From NCBI GenBank assembly GCA_002049455.2, contig KV919133.1, positions 1 through 64,000 of the forward strand: a DNA stretch of 64,000 nucleotides, written 5' to 3'. The notes beneath the pieces are model-generated. The model saw nothing but the letters and a program-made list of their open reading frames with translations. It did not search any database and was not told the DNA's origin. Of the stretch, positions 29,979 through 41,645 are shown in pieces. Both the position numbers and the translations under genes were made by a program. The DNA comes from Porphyra umbilicalis. Its lineage: Eukaryota > Rhodophyta > Bangiophyceae > Bangiales > Bangiaceae. How positions within the stretch are numbered: the first letter of the stretch is position 1; each line of letters starts with the position of its first letter.

Positions 29979-32745
29979 CCTCTCCTCCCCGATTCAGCAG
30001 CTACTGATGGCCATAGCCGCGCCATAGGAAACGGGCGGCGGGCGGCTGCGTACGATTCGTCTGAGCATGACAATGACACCCGGGCTGGGGTGCGCGGGAC
30101 GGTCGCGGTTGATGTGGCGTGTTGTGGGGGCTCCACGGACGGGACGGGGGACCCACGGTGTGACGGCAACGGCTCTTGTGTGCGCCGGGGCGTGCGCACG
30201 TTGCCGGTCGCTGCAACAGCCACCCGTCTGCAGATCACGGGGCCACGACCCGAGGTAAGTCCATGGCTTGCTTGTCAGTTTGGGACCATCGCTGAACTAA
30301 AGTACACACCAACAGAAACCCCCATGTATTGTACACGTGTAGCACGACGACCCCCATGGACGTGCCCAGCGAGCGCCCCCGCGTGTGTCGTCGGCCGCCC
30401 ATCTGCCGTCCCCGGCCGCGGCGGGCCTTACCAAAAAAAAAAACAGCACTGTGAACGCCTGGATGGCGGGCCAAAACTGCGGTCTGCGCCCCCCCACCAG
30501 CGGCCGTTTGCACGACACCGCCGCTTGCGCGAAGCACGTTGATGGCAAGCCCAGCGGGGAATCGGGACAAGGAGGCCCCACCCCGCCCGCCACCCCCGCG
30601 CTCCACCCGCCCGTCCCCCCCCCCCCCCCACCCCAGACGTGGCCGTCACCGCCGGCGCGGCCACCGCAAGCGCGGCTCCCGCGCCCGAGCGCGTCGTTCC
30701 CCCCGCGCGGGGCGACCCCCCCCCCCCCCCCCCCCACGGCCCCCCCGCACGGCGCCGGCCGCCGCCCCCCCACCCGACGTGCCGAGCCGCCGGCCCCCGC
30801 AGCATCAGAGGCGCACCAGACACTGCCCATGGTGGTGGGCGGCGGGGCGGCGTGCCACCCCCGTCGGGCGTCGGTGACGGCGTCCTGACGCGGGGGGGGG
30901 GGGGGGGTGACGAGGGGGGGCAACCCCGCCCCCCCCCCCCCCCCCCCATGCGTCACGCCGCCAGTCCCCCCATCTGTGGAGGGGCGTCCCGCCAGTGCCG
31001 ACGCGCACAGGGGCCCCGGCCGACGACGGCGTGCGGCCACGACCGGCGGGTGCGGCGACGCGGGGCGCGGACCGAGGCGGGCGACGGGGCGGCGCGTGCC
31101 GCCGTGCACCCCCCCGCCCGCCCGCGTCTGACGCGCCGCGACGGGCACCGCGCGGCGCGGCGCCATGGGGCGGCGGCGCGGCGGCGAGCGCGGGGCGGCG
31201 GCGCCCCTCGTGGAGTTGCGGACCGCGTTGGAGAGCGGGAGGGGGGGAGCGGGCGGCTGCGATGCGCCGCAGCTGCCACCGATCGTCTGGCGGTGCGGCT
31301 GGGCGCTGCTGCGCTGGTGGGCCGCGTCCACCCGCGCGGGGGATGTGCCGGCGTCGGCCCTCCACGTGCTGGCCGCGCTCGACGGCGTCGCCGACGCCCC
31401 GTGCGTCCTCGACTGGCGCTTGTCGCGGCGGGCGGACCTCCCCCGTTGTGGACGCCGCCCTTGCGCACCCGCGAGCGGCGGGGCGCGTGTGCCCCGCTCG
31501 ACGTGGGCGGCCCACACCCGTCGCTGCCCTGCCAACGGGAGCGTCGCGCACCGCCCGCGCCTCGACAAGCGGGAACGGGCGGTAGCCCACCCCTGCGCCG
31601 CCACACCGTTGCGTCCCTGACCCGTGCGCAGCTGCCCGCCGTCGGCTCCCTGCGGTGGGCTCGCCGCGCGCCCGTGCGGGACGCCACTCACCGCCGCTGG
31701 CGGCCAGCCACCATGGAGGTGCGGCAGACGCCCGGCGGGCCCCACGGCCCGTCGGCGGCCACACCGCTGCGGCGCACCCCCCCCTCGACCGCCCGCCGTG
31801 GCGCCCCGTCCGCCACGCCGTGGGCACACGGGCCACCGCCCCCCCCCACCCGCCCGCCCCACCCTCCCGACAGACGGGCGCCGCACCGCTCCGCCGGCAG
31901 TGTTTCCCTCGCCACCCCCACCAGCATCGCGGCACGGCGCTCGGTCGGCGGCGCCGCCCCCACCCGCCGCGGTGCCCGACGCCGCCGGTCGCCACGGGCG
32001 CCGCCGACGCGCCGACCGCGCGGCACGGGGGCGGCGGGCAGGGAGGGCGAGGCTGCCACAAAAAAAAAAAAAAAAAAAAGAAAAAAAAAGCAGCGGGCCC
32101 ACCCGCACGAGACGGGCGGCGGCGGGACGGGCGCGGCGGGCGCGGCCGTTTGGGCGGGCGCCTCCCTAGCGGGGAGGTGGGGGGGGGGGTGGGGACGGGC
32201 GACCCGCCCCGGCGGGCAGACGCGCGCACGTGCATGGGGCGGCAGCGGGGCGGCGGCCGCCGCGGCGCCGCGTCGGGCGTGGCGGCGTGACCGCGCGCCC
32301 GCCGATTCAAACGTTTGAACGGTGCGGGGCGCGGCGCACACGCCTCTGGGCATCCCACGGCGCGCGCGCGCGGATCCGGCGCGCGCGCGTGCCCGGCGGC
32401 TGCCCCCCGCCCCGTCGCTGTGCCCGCCGCGTCGCTGCCGCCACGCGCGCGTGGCGGTGCCCCGCGCGCGTGTGCCGCCGCCGCCCCGTGCGTCGGCCGG
32501 GGGCGCCGGCGCGTGGACGGGCGGCGCGCGGGCGCGGCGGGTGGGCAGCCCGTCGGCTGAGCTCCCCCCCCCCTCCCCCCCCCTCCCCCCCCCTGTTCCC
32601 GCTTCTCTTCTTTTTTCTTCATTCTCTCTGCTTCCCCCTTCCTTCCCCCCCCCCCCCCCCCCCTCCTCTCTTCCTGTTTTCCTCTCGTTCCCCCACTCAC
32701 CCGCCCTCCCCCGCCCTCCCCCCACCCCCTGTGGTCGGGGCCACC
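29979..32745. other. Low-complexity region upstream of SMC2
   Basis: No supported gene lies here. From 30.6 kb the DNA is GC-saturated and every long open frame is a compositional artefact. A-runs stand out at about 30434-30445 and 32061-32089 (nearly 30 bases, one G interruption). The final 180 bp (32566-32740) are a pyrimidine tract on the coding strand of SMC2, with C-runs up to about 18, ending in GGGGCCACC before the ATG. Confidence 0.4.
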
Positions 32746-35370
32746 ATGTATCTCTCCGAAGTGATCCTCGATGGCTTCAAGTCGTACGCCACCCGCACGG
32801 TCGTTTCCGGCTTTGACCCCGCCTTTAACGCCATCACGGGCCTCAACGGGTCGGGCAAGTCCAACATCCTCGACTCGATCTGCTTTGTGATGGGCATCAC
32901 CAACCTGTCGGCGGTGCGCGCGGGGTCCCTCCAGGAGCTCGTCTACAAGCAGGGCCAAGCGGGCGTCTCCAAAGCCACCGTCACCCTCGTCTTTCACAAT
33001 GAGGACGCGGGCGCCTCGCCCGTCGGCTATGAGGCGTGCCCGCGCCTGTCGGTCACGCGGCAGGTCGTCCTCGGCGGCCGCAACAAGTACCTCATCAATG
33101 GGCACGTGGCGCAGCCGGCGCGCGTCGCGAGCCTCTTCCACTCGGTGCAGCTCAACGTCAACAACCCCCACTTCCTCATCATGCAGGGGCGCATCACCAA
33201 AGTCATCAACATGAAGCCGCCGCAGGTGCTCGCGCTCGTCGAGGAAGCCGCCGGCACGCGCATGTACGAGGTCAACAAGGCGGGCGCGCTGCGGACGATT
33301 GCCAAAAAGGACAAAAAGGTGGAGGAGATTGACGCCCTCCTCACCGGCCACATCACCCCGTCGCTCGACCGCCTCCGCCGCGAGCGCGCCGCCTACATGG
33401 CGTGGGCGGCCGCCAACACCGCGGCGGACGCGCTCGAGCGCTTCACCGTCGCCGCGTCGTACACGCACGCCGAGTCGGTGGCGGCCATGTCGTCGGGGGA
33501 GGCGGACAAGCTGCAGGCGCAGCTGGAGGAGCTGGAGGCGGCCGACGCGGCGCTCGGCGAGCGCCTCGACGAGGCGACGGAGGAGCTGCGCGCAACCACC
33601 GCCGCGCGCTCCACGGCGGGCGCGTCGGCGGTTGCCGACGCGGAAGCCGCCGCCGAAGCGGCGGGGCGGGTGGCGGTCAAGACGGCGGCAACGGCCGCCG
33701 CCGCCGCCGAGGCGGCGGCGACCGAGTCGGCCGCCGCCGACGCGCTCGCCACCGCCGCGGCGGACGCGGCCAAGGCGCTCGCCGACGCGCGCGCGGCGGC
33801 AGCCGAGGCGGCCGCCGCCGCCACCGCCACCGCCGCGGAGGAGGCGCGCACCAAGGCCGCCGCGGCCGCCGCGCAGCGGGCGCTGCTGACGGGCACCTCT
33901 GGCGGCGACGGCGGGGACGGGGGCGGGGGCGGGGACGGTGGCGGCGGCGGCGGCGGCGGCGGCGCCGTCGGCTCCTCGGCGGTCGACCGCCTCGAGGCGG
34001 CCAAGCGCGCCGCCGCGGAGGCGGCGACGCGCGGCCAAGCGGCGCGCCTCGACCTCGCCGCCGGGCGGACGGAGCTCAAGCGCCTCCGCGGGGCGGTGCG
34101 GGCGGACAAGGCGGCCGCCGACGCGGCAGCGTCGGAGCTCGCCGCCGCCGAAGCCGCCGCCCGGTCCGCCGACGTGGCGCTCGCGGACGTGGATTTCGAC
34201 GCGGCCGCCGCGGCGGCGGCGACGGCCCGCCGGCGCGACGCCGAGGCGGCGCTCGCCGCCCGCCGCGACGCGCTCGGCGACCTCACCGCCCGCACGGCGG
34301 GGGTGGCGTTTGAGTATGCCGACCCCGAGCCCCGGTGGGACCGCACCCGCGTGCGCGGGCGCCTCGCGGGCCTCCTCCGCGTGCCGGAAGCGCGGTGGAC
34401 GGGGGCGGTAGAGACGGCGGCCGGCGCGCGCCTGTACCAGGTCGTCGTCGACACGGACGGGACGGCCAAGGCGCTGCTGCGGGGGGGGCGCCTGCGCCAA
34501 CGCGTGACGCTGCTGCCGCTCAACAAGATTGCGGGCACCGCCGCCGACGGGCGGGCGGTGGCGGCGGCGGCGGCGCTCGCGCCGGGCACGCGCCTCGCCC
34601 TCGACGCCGTTGCGTACGACGGGGACCTCGAGGGCGTCATGCGCCACGTCTTTGGGCGCACCCTCCTCACCGAGGCGCTCGCCGACGCCAAGCGCATCAC
34701 GTTTGACCCGCGCGTGCGGCTGCGCTCCGTGACGATTGAGGGGGACATGTTTGACCCGGCCGGCACCCTGTCGGGGGGCGGGGGGGGGGGGGGGGGCGCG
34801 GGCGGGGGCGGACCCCGCGACCCGGCAACGACGACGCTCGGGCGGCTCGCCGCCCGCGACGCGGCGGCGGCGCACGTGGCCGCCCTCTCCCGCTCCGTCG
34901 AGACGGCGGCGGCGGAGGAGGCGGCGGCCGTTGCCGCCGCCGACGCGCACCGCCGGGCGGCGGCGGCGGCGGCGTTGGCGCGCCAGCAGGTGGCCCTCGT
35001 CACCGCCCGCCTCCGCTCGTCGGCGACCGGGCGGCTGGTGGCCGACGCCGAGGCGGCCGAGGCGCGCGTCGGGACGACCCTCCCCGCCGCCATTGCGCAA
35101 GCGGCCGCCGACGAGGCGGCGGCGTCGGCCACCGCCGACCGCCTCGCGGCGGACCTCCAAGACGCCGACGGCGCCCGCGAGGCGGCCGTCGCGGCCGCCA
35201 CGCAGGCGGTGGCAGACGCAACGGCGGCGGCGGCGGCCGCCGCCGACGCGGCGCGCGGCGCCCGCTCCACCGCCGAGCGGTCGGCGCTGTCGGTCGACGC
35301 GCGCGCCGTCGAGGCGGCGGACCTCACCGCCCGCGTCGACGCGGCGGGCCCGACCGTCGACGCGGCGGGC

Positions 35371-35402
<32 letters not shown>

Positions 35403-36576
35403 CGACGCCAAGGCCGCCGCCGATGAGGCGGCGGCGGGCCTCGCCGCCGCCCGCGCAGAGCTGGCGTCGGCCGACGCGGCCGTCGGCCGCGCGGCGGCGG
35501 CCGTCGCGACGCTGACGGCGCGGCGGGAGGGCGGGGCGCTCGACCGCCGCCGCGCGGCGCACGCCAAGGCGGCGGTCGTGCGGGACGGGGCGGCGGCGGG
35601 TGCGACCGTCGGGGCGCTGCGCCGCAAACACCCGTGGATTGAGGCGGAGCGCCCCGCCTTTGGGGTGGCTGGCGGGGAGTATGATTTCCGCGCGCGCCCC
35701 CCGCGGGGGCGGCCAAGGAGCTGGCGCGCCTCCGGGACCTCCAAGCGGCCGCCGCCAAGCGCGTCAACAAAAAGGCCATGGCCATGTACGACACGGCGGA
35801 GCGGGAGTACGCGGAGCTCCTCCGCAAAAAGGGGGTCGTCGAGCGGGACAAGGCGACCATCCAGGAGGTCATTGCGGAGCTGGATGAGAAAAAGGCGGCG
35901 GCGCTGACGGCCACGTGGCGGAAAGTCGACGCGGACTTTGGGAGCATCTTTACGACGCTCCTGCCGGGCACCTCGGCGGCGCTGCGGCCGCCCGACGGGG
36001 CGGCGGGCGTCGAGGCGGGCCTCGAAATCCGCGTCGCGTTTGGGGGGTGTGGAAGGCGTCCCTGTCGGAACTGTCGGGCGGCCAGCGCTCCCTCATTGCG
36101 CTGTCGCTCATCCTCGCGCTGCTGCGCTTCAAGCCCGCCCCCGTGTACATCCTCGACGAGGTCGACGCGGCGCTCGACCTCTCCCACACCCAGAATATCG
36201 GGCGGATGCTGCGGACGCACTTCAACAACTCCCAGTTCCTCGTCGTGAGCCTCAAGGAGGGCATGTTTGCCAACGCCAACGTCATCTTCCGCACCCGCTT
36301 TGTTGAGGGCGTCAGCACCGTGTCGCGGACGGTGAACCGCGTCGAGGGGGGGGCCATTGGGGGGGGGGGGGGGGGGGGGGAGGAGGGGAGGGGGGGGGGG
36401 GGGGGGGCGCCGCCAATGGCACCGACGCCGACGAGGTAGACGGCGCCGACAGCGACGGGGAGGCGCCCGCGTCGCCCGCCTCGTCGGCGTCGGTGCCGCC
36501 GCCGGGGGGGCAATCCCGCACCGCGGTGATGCGGGGCAAGAAGCGGCGGCCGCCGCCGGGGGTGGTGAGCCCATAG
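32746..36576 (+). CDS. SMC2: SMC2, condensin core ATPase (frame breaks at short G/C runs)
   Basis: SMC2 pairs with SMC4 in condensin and compacts chromosomes using ATP. The start is ATG at 32746 in a GCCACCATGT context: [18 protein letters not shown]. Walker A is [10 protein letters not shown] (residues 31-40), followed by [20 protein letters not shown], diagnostic for SMC2. A coiled coil very rich in Ala/Glu, with a poly-Gly insert near 33900-33965, leads to the hinge at about 34309-34760 ([37 protein letters not shown]). The second coil has [13 protein letters not shown]. The head then has [20 protein letters not shown] (signature) and [20 protein letters not shown] (Walker B). The frame slips near 35697-35702, at 36042-36047 and in G-runs at 36359-36410. 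The likely stop is 36574-36576 after an acidic tail. Total length of about 1,277 codons is slightly long for the family. Confidence 0.93.
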
Positions 36577-36909
36577 CGCCACGCCCCGCTCGTCGCCTCT
36601 TTTTTTTTTGTTGTGGGTCTGGTGGTGCTCTCATCTGTTTTTTATTCCCACGCGTGCGTGCTGTGTTTTTTGGCGGGGCGGGTGGCGGGGGGGTGGTGGG
36701 GGTGCGTGTGGGTGGCCCCGCTTGTGTGTGTGTACATGGACGGGTTTATTCGCCGCGGCTTTGCCTCGCCTGGACCGCACCGTCCGCACGCCCGACGGCG
36801 TGAGGGCGTCGGCCACGCCGCCGCCGCCCGTGTCACGGCGGCGCGCACGGCGGACCAGGGGGCTGGCGTCGGCGGCGTTGGGGCTGCGGCGCCCACCCCC
36901 ACGCCCCCA

Positions 36910-37973
36910 TCAGGGGGCGCCCCCCCCTCCCGCTTGCGGCGCTTCTTCTTCTTGCGCCGACGCGGGTCCCCCCCCCCCCCCCCCCGCCCCCCCCACCGGC
37001 GGCCGGCGGATGCGCACGACGCGAATGTCGGGGCTGACAACCTCCGCGTCGAGCTCGCCCGCCGGCACGTCGGTGAGGAGCCACCCCCCCCCCACGAGGG
37101 CGTCGACAAAGGCGGCGACGGGCTCGGGGCGGTGCGCCTCTTGGGCCCACCAGACGGTGCCGGCGGCGCCGGGCGGCAGCAGCGCGCCGAGCGTCGCCGC
37201 CAGCGGCGCGACCGCCTCCTCCCGGTACACCAAGTCGGCGGCGAGGACGACGTCGACGGGGGCGGGGAGCGCCGACAGGACCGCCGCCGCGTCGGCCGCG
37301 TCGCCCCACTTGCACTCGGCCACACTTACGGTCGGGGCGGGGGGGGCGGGCGGTTTGGCGTCGCCACCGCCGCCGCCGCTGCCGCTGCCGCTGCCGCCAC
37401 GTCCGCCGGCGCCCCCCCCCCCCCCATACGGCGCATTCGCATCGACATTGCGCCGGAGGAGCGGCAGCACGCCCGGCAAGTCGGTCAGCGTCACGGCGGC
37501 GGCGCCCGCCTTGGCGGCAACGACGCCCACGAGGCCGACGCCCGCCCCGAGCTCAACGACGACCCGCCCCGCGACCGTTGCCGCCGGGTGCGCCGCAATG
37601 GCGGCGGCGAGCACCACCGCCCCGTCCCACACGGTCGTGCCCGTGTCGCCGGGGTCCCGCGCCGCGTCGGCGGCGGCGCACGTCGGCGCCTGGGCGAGCG
37701 TCAGCCGCCCAATGGGGGGGGGTAGGCGGGCGTGTGGGCGCGCGCAAAGCGGTCTTTCCACGGGCAGAGGGAGCGGCGCCAGTACTCGGGCGCGCCGTCG
37801 GGGGGGGGGGGGGGGGGGGGGGGGGGCCGCGCCGGTGGTGGGGGGGCGGGGGGGGCGCCAGCGCCGGCGGCGGCGGCAGCGGCGGCAGCGGGGACGGTGG
37901 CGGCGGTGGGGCGCGCCCGCGCCGCCGTCGTCTCGGGTGGCGGGGGCGACCGCCGCCGCCGGCGAGTCGGCAT
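36910..37973 (-). CDS. METTL21/Methyltransf_16-like protein lysine methyltransferase
   Basis: This is a SAM-dependent methyltransferase of the family that modifies lysines on chaperones, elongation factors and similar proteins. The likely start is ATG at 37973 (MPTRRRRRSPPPPETT). The N-terminal part DGAPEYWRRSLCPWKD leads to a frame slip at the G9 run 37714-37722 (plus strand). Next comes RLTLAQAP, then GTTVWDGAVVLAAAI, SAM motif I VVELGAGVGLVGVVAAKAGA, motif II LTDLPGVLPLLRRNVDAN, a Gly/Ser insertion, CKWGD, and DVVLAADLVYREEAVAPL (the D-x-x-Y-type motif of the family). The C-terminus is disordered. The gene is convergent with SMC2, with stops 334 bp apart. The substrate cannot be named from sequence. 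Confidence 0.82.
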
Positions 37974-39543
37974 GGACGCGTCGACGGCGACGGGAGGAAA
38001 CAACAGAGGCAGTGACGCGGGGGACGGGGCGACGCGCGCCGGGGCACCCGGTGCGCGGCAACGGGGGGAGAGCCGACGACGCGGGCCCGCGCGCGGAGGG
38101 CGGGAAGCGCAACGCCCGCCGGCGCGACGTCATCAACGTCGATGGCCGTTGCCCACTGTCACAAATACAGCCCCAAACTCAGGCTTACATAAAATAGAAT
38201 TGTGGCAGTGTGTCGTCCACTCGTTTGGTCTCGGTCTGCGATCGAGGGCAACAGAGACACGATTGCACTTGCGCCAATTCGTGAGGCAAGCAGCCGACCA
38301 ACACGCGGCCGCTCAGGCATCGCGAGTGCATGTTGGGCGACCCAAACCGCACCCCGCGGGACGCGGTCGCACAGTCTGACGTGGGCGGAAAGACACACCG
38401 AGGGCCAAACTCGTTTTGGAATGCCTTCCCGCTCACACACGGATGATACGCGGGTTTCACTCCCGTCGCGGGCCGTCGCCAATGTCCATTTCGCCCTGCT
38501 GCGGACAAGCGTCAGTTTGATCGAGGAGCCGCTCGGGAGGCGGTTGCTGCGCGGGCCTTTGGAAGGGGCTAGAGCAGCTCGGGTCGGGGCGGAACTTCCG
38601 TTGATTCAGCCTTTTGTCCATCCAGTGAATGTGCGGCACGGACTAGGTCTCATTCTATTTACAGATTCTGGGCCGGGACATGCGCTGTGGCTGACTTTGT
38701 GATACTTGATTTTTGACTCGCGTCGCCCCTTTCCCGGCGTGACTCGCGGCAGCCAGGCTGCCGTTTGGCGAGGCGTCCCGCAGGCCCGTCCGTCGACACC
38801 CCCCTCGAGCGCAACACGAGTGCAGGCGGGTCGACCGACCGCGGAGGCGATTGGACCGCCGGCTGTGGGCCGTCCACTCCCCTGTCAACCCCGCCGAGCC
38901 GCACCCCCCCCCCCCCTGCCACAGCGCGGCCAGCCGTGGGACTGAGCCGTTGTGAAAAGCGGCCGCCGCCGTCCTCGCGGGCCTGCCACTTTCCTTGTTG
39001 TTTGCGCAGTGTACGCCTGTGGGGAGGGGGGCTCCCAACGACGGCGGCGGGCCGGGGGGGTCCGTGACGCGCCGGCACGTTGGCGCGCGCCCGCGGGACG
39101 CGCGCTGCACCCCCACCGCCACCGCGGCGTGCCCCCTCCCGGCGGCCGGGCACGCACACGTCGGCGTCGCGTCGTTGGGGGGGTGCCGCAGCCGCCGTCC
39201 TGGCGGGGCAGCTGCAACAGCAGTGTCGAGTGTGAGGTGTACCTGCGGAGGGGGGCGTGTGCCGACACCCCGTGCGCGCCGTGGTGGCGGTGCGCACGTC
39301 TCCCGCTTGCCACCCCCGTCGTGCGGGTGTGTGCCCGCCCGCGCGTTTTGCCGCCGCGGCTGCGGGCGCTGCGTCATTGCCGACGCTGCGCGCCGCCGCG
39401 GCCGCCCGTCGGTCGGCGGTGCCCGCGCCCCCCGCGCCGCCGCGTGCGCGCCTCGCCAGCGCGCCGCATCGCCGCCGCCGCGACGCCCTGACGGGTGGGC
39501 GGTGCGCCTCCCTTCACCCCCCCCCCCCTTTGGCGGCGGTACC
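37974..39543. other. Intergenic region between divergent METTL21-like and TPR-J genes
   Basis: The two genes are divergent. Sequence from 38.15 to 38.75 kb is less GC-rich and carries no recognised gene. The rest is GC-rich, with a C-run at about 39519-39530 just before the TPR-J start codon. Both promoters must lie here, but no element can be named. Confidence 0.35.
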
Positions 39544-41645
39544 ATGCCCCCGCAGGCGCCGCCGGTGCCGCCCATCCCCGCACCGCCGGTGGTGGTGGTG
39601 CCGCCGCCGCCGGTCGCCCCCGCGCCCGGTGCACCGCCGGCCGCCGCGACCGCGGCAACGGTGGACGCGACCCCCGCGACGGCGGCGTCTGCATCGCCGC
39701 CGAGCGGGGAGGAGCCCGAGGGCAACTCGACCGCCGAGGCGTGCAAGGCCGAGGGGAACGAGCACTTCAAGGCGGGGCGGTATGAGCAGGCGGTGTCGCT
39801 GTACACAGAGGCGATTGGGCATGACCCGACCAACGCGGCGCTGTTTAGCAACCGGTGCGTTTTGAATGTCGTCGCTGTTTGTTATGTTTTTTGTTGGTGG
39901 AGGAGGGTGGTGTTGAGGAGCGAAAGAGACAACCTGTGGAGGGCACGTGGCTGCGCGTGCGGGATGGGGGTGGAGCAATGGCGCTGATGGAACGAGGATG
40001 GCTGTTGGCAGGAAGTGCGGCTTGGCGGGAGGATGCCTGGGGCAACGACCGCGACGAGTCGCACCGTCGAGTGTGAGACCGTGCCGTACGCCCTCAGCGC
40101 GGACCTACGGTGGAGACGGGGGACATGCGTGAACTGTGGGTGTGTGGTGTGCCCGCTGCCGGTGTGAGGTGCTTCCGTGCGTCTGCCAGCGGGGTCGTGG
40201 TGTGCACCACGTTTTGTCTTTGTTGCGGCCTCTGCCGCTTGTGTACATCCCATGTACGTGGCATAGTATGTTTGGACGCTGACATGCTTGCGTGTTCTTG
40301 CTACCGTGCTCGTGTATGGTACTGGGTTGTTGTATGTGCTTGCCGAGCCTGCAGTGCTGCCGCACACACGAAGCTCGAGTTGTTTGACAAAGCGGTGCGT
40401 GATGCGGACATGGCCGTCGCCCTGAACCCCATGTGGGGCAAGGGCTGGTGGCGCAAGGGTACCGCCCAGTTGGAGGCGGGCTCGTATGCCGCTGCGTTTG
40501 CAACCTTCACGGCCGGCCTGGATAAGTGTCCCGGTGATGGCAATTTGTTGAAGGGGAAGCGCGCCGCGCGCGCGCGTGTCGCCGCCTACAACTCTGCCAA
40601 GGGCCCGGGCGCCGCCCAGGCGGCGGCTGCCGGGGACGCAGTCCCCGACGGCCGCACCCCCGCGTCCATTGGCGCCAGTGGCTTCAATCCGACCTCGTCC
40701 TTGAGCGGCATGCCGTCGGCCACGGCCGGCAGCTGGGCGGGTGGCATGCCGCCGGGCGTCCTCGATTCAATTCCGTCAACCGCGTCCGTTGGGGTCGACT
40801 CGGGCAACGTGCGGCCCCCCCCCGTGGCGGGGGTGCCGATTCCAATGGGGGGGGCACCTGGCTATGGCGCTGCTGGCGTGACGGGAGCGGCTTTGCGGGC
40901 CGGTGCGGCGCCGGCCAATAGCGCTGCGGACGGCACCGCCGCGGCGGGCGCGGCACCTACTGCGGCGACCCCCGCTGCGGCTCCTCCTGCCTCGGCGGCA
41001 GGTGGTGCGCCCGCGGCAGCGGCTGCTGCAGAGGAGGCCAAGGCCGCCGAGCCCGCCTTCCCCGGCACCCCGGAAGAGGAGGTGGCCCGCATCCAAGCGG
41101 CCGCCAACTACTATGTGGTGCTCCACGCGTCGCCCAGCACGTCGGACGCACAGCTAAAGAAGAACTACTACACGCTGGCGCGGCTGCTCCACCCGGACAA
41201 GTGCAACGTGCCGGGGGCGGACGATGCGATGAAGGAGGTGTCCCTCGCGTACGACACCCTCTCCAGCCCGATCAAGCGCCCGCTTTACGACCAGTACATG
41301 ACAGAGCGGAAACCCCCTCCTGGCGCGGACGGTGAGGCGGGGGAGCAAACGTACGCCGAGTGGGAGGCGCGCCAAGAGCCCGTGCAGCTACCTGGCTGGC
41401 TGGTGTGGCTCCTCTCCATGCGGGGCGTCAACTGGGTGGTCACCGGCATCCTCTTCATCCTGCTGCTGCCGCTGGTGCTGCTTGTCCTCCTCGTGTTTTT
41501 GATTCTCTACCTGCTCTGCTGGCCCTATCGGTGGGTGCTGAAGCACTGCTTCCCGGAGAAGTTTGCGCAAATGCGCGCTGATGCGGAGCGCAACGAGGCA
41601 CGGAGGGAGGAGATGGAACAGGATGAGAGGTATGCCCACGTATAG
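39544..41645 (+). CDS. TPR plus J-domain cochaperone with C-terminal membrane segment
   Basis: Two exons (39544-39854 and 40355-41645) encode 533 residues. The Pro/Ala-rich N-terminus is followed by TPR repeats from about residue 64: ACKAEGNEHFKAGRYEQAV, then the exon junction giving LFSNRAAAHTKLELFDKAV, then DPNP-like ALNPMWGKGWWRKGTAQL. A long Gly/Ala/Pro linker leads to a J domain (about 355-418) with the HPD motif at 383-385 (LARLLHPDKCN), so it should stimulate an Hsp70. A strongly hydrophobic stretch at about 461-493 follows (WVVTGILFILLLPLVLLVLL), then a charged tail. TPRs suggest binding of Hsp70/Hsp90 C-termini or clients, and the membrane anchor suggests a position at the ER or another membrane. 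The reading frame is intact. Confidence 0.9.
39855..40354 (+). other. 500-bp phase-2 intron in TPR-J gene
   Basis: The donor GTGCGT begins at 39855 and the acceptor CCTGCAG ends at 40354. Splicing restores the TPR sequence FSNRAAAHTKLE, which matches the family pattern, while the unspliced reading runs into unrelated residues. Confidence 0.92.

Noticed and set aside
32061-32089. A-rich run as the tail of a retroposed gene copy
   Set aside because: No coding or target-duplication evidence was found next to it.
30297-32108. Very long open frames on both strands
   Set aside because: Their translations are Arg/Pro/Ala/Gly-rich in every frame with no conserved motif, which is what stop-poor GC-saturated DNA produces by chance.
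30805-35631. A 1,608-residue minus-strand frame opposite SMC2
   Set aside because: It is the complement of a gene with clear SMC2 motifs on the plus strand and has only Arg/Gly-rich shadow composition.
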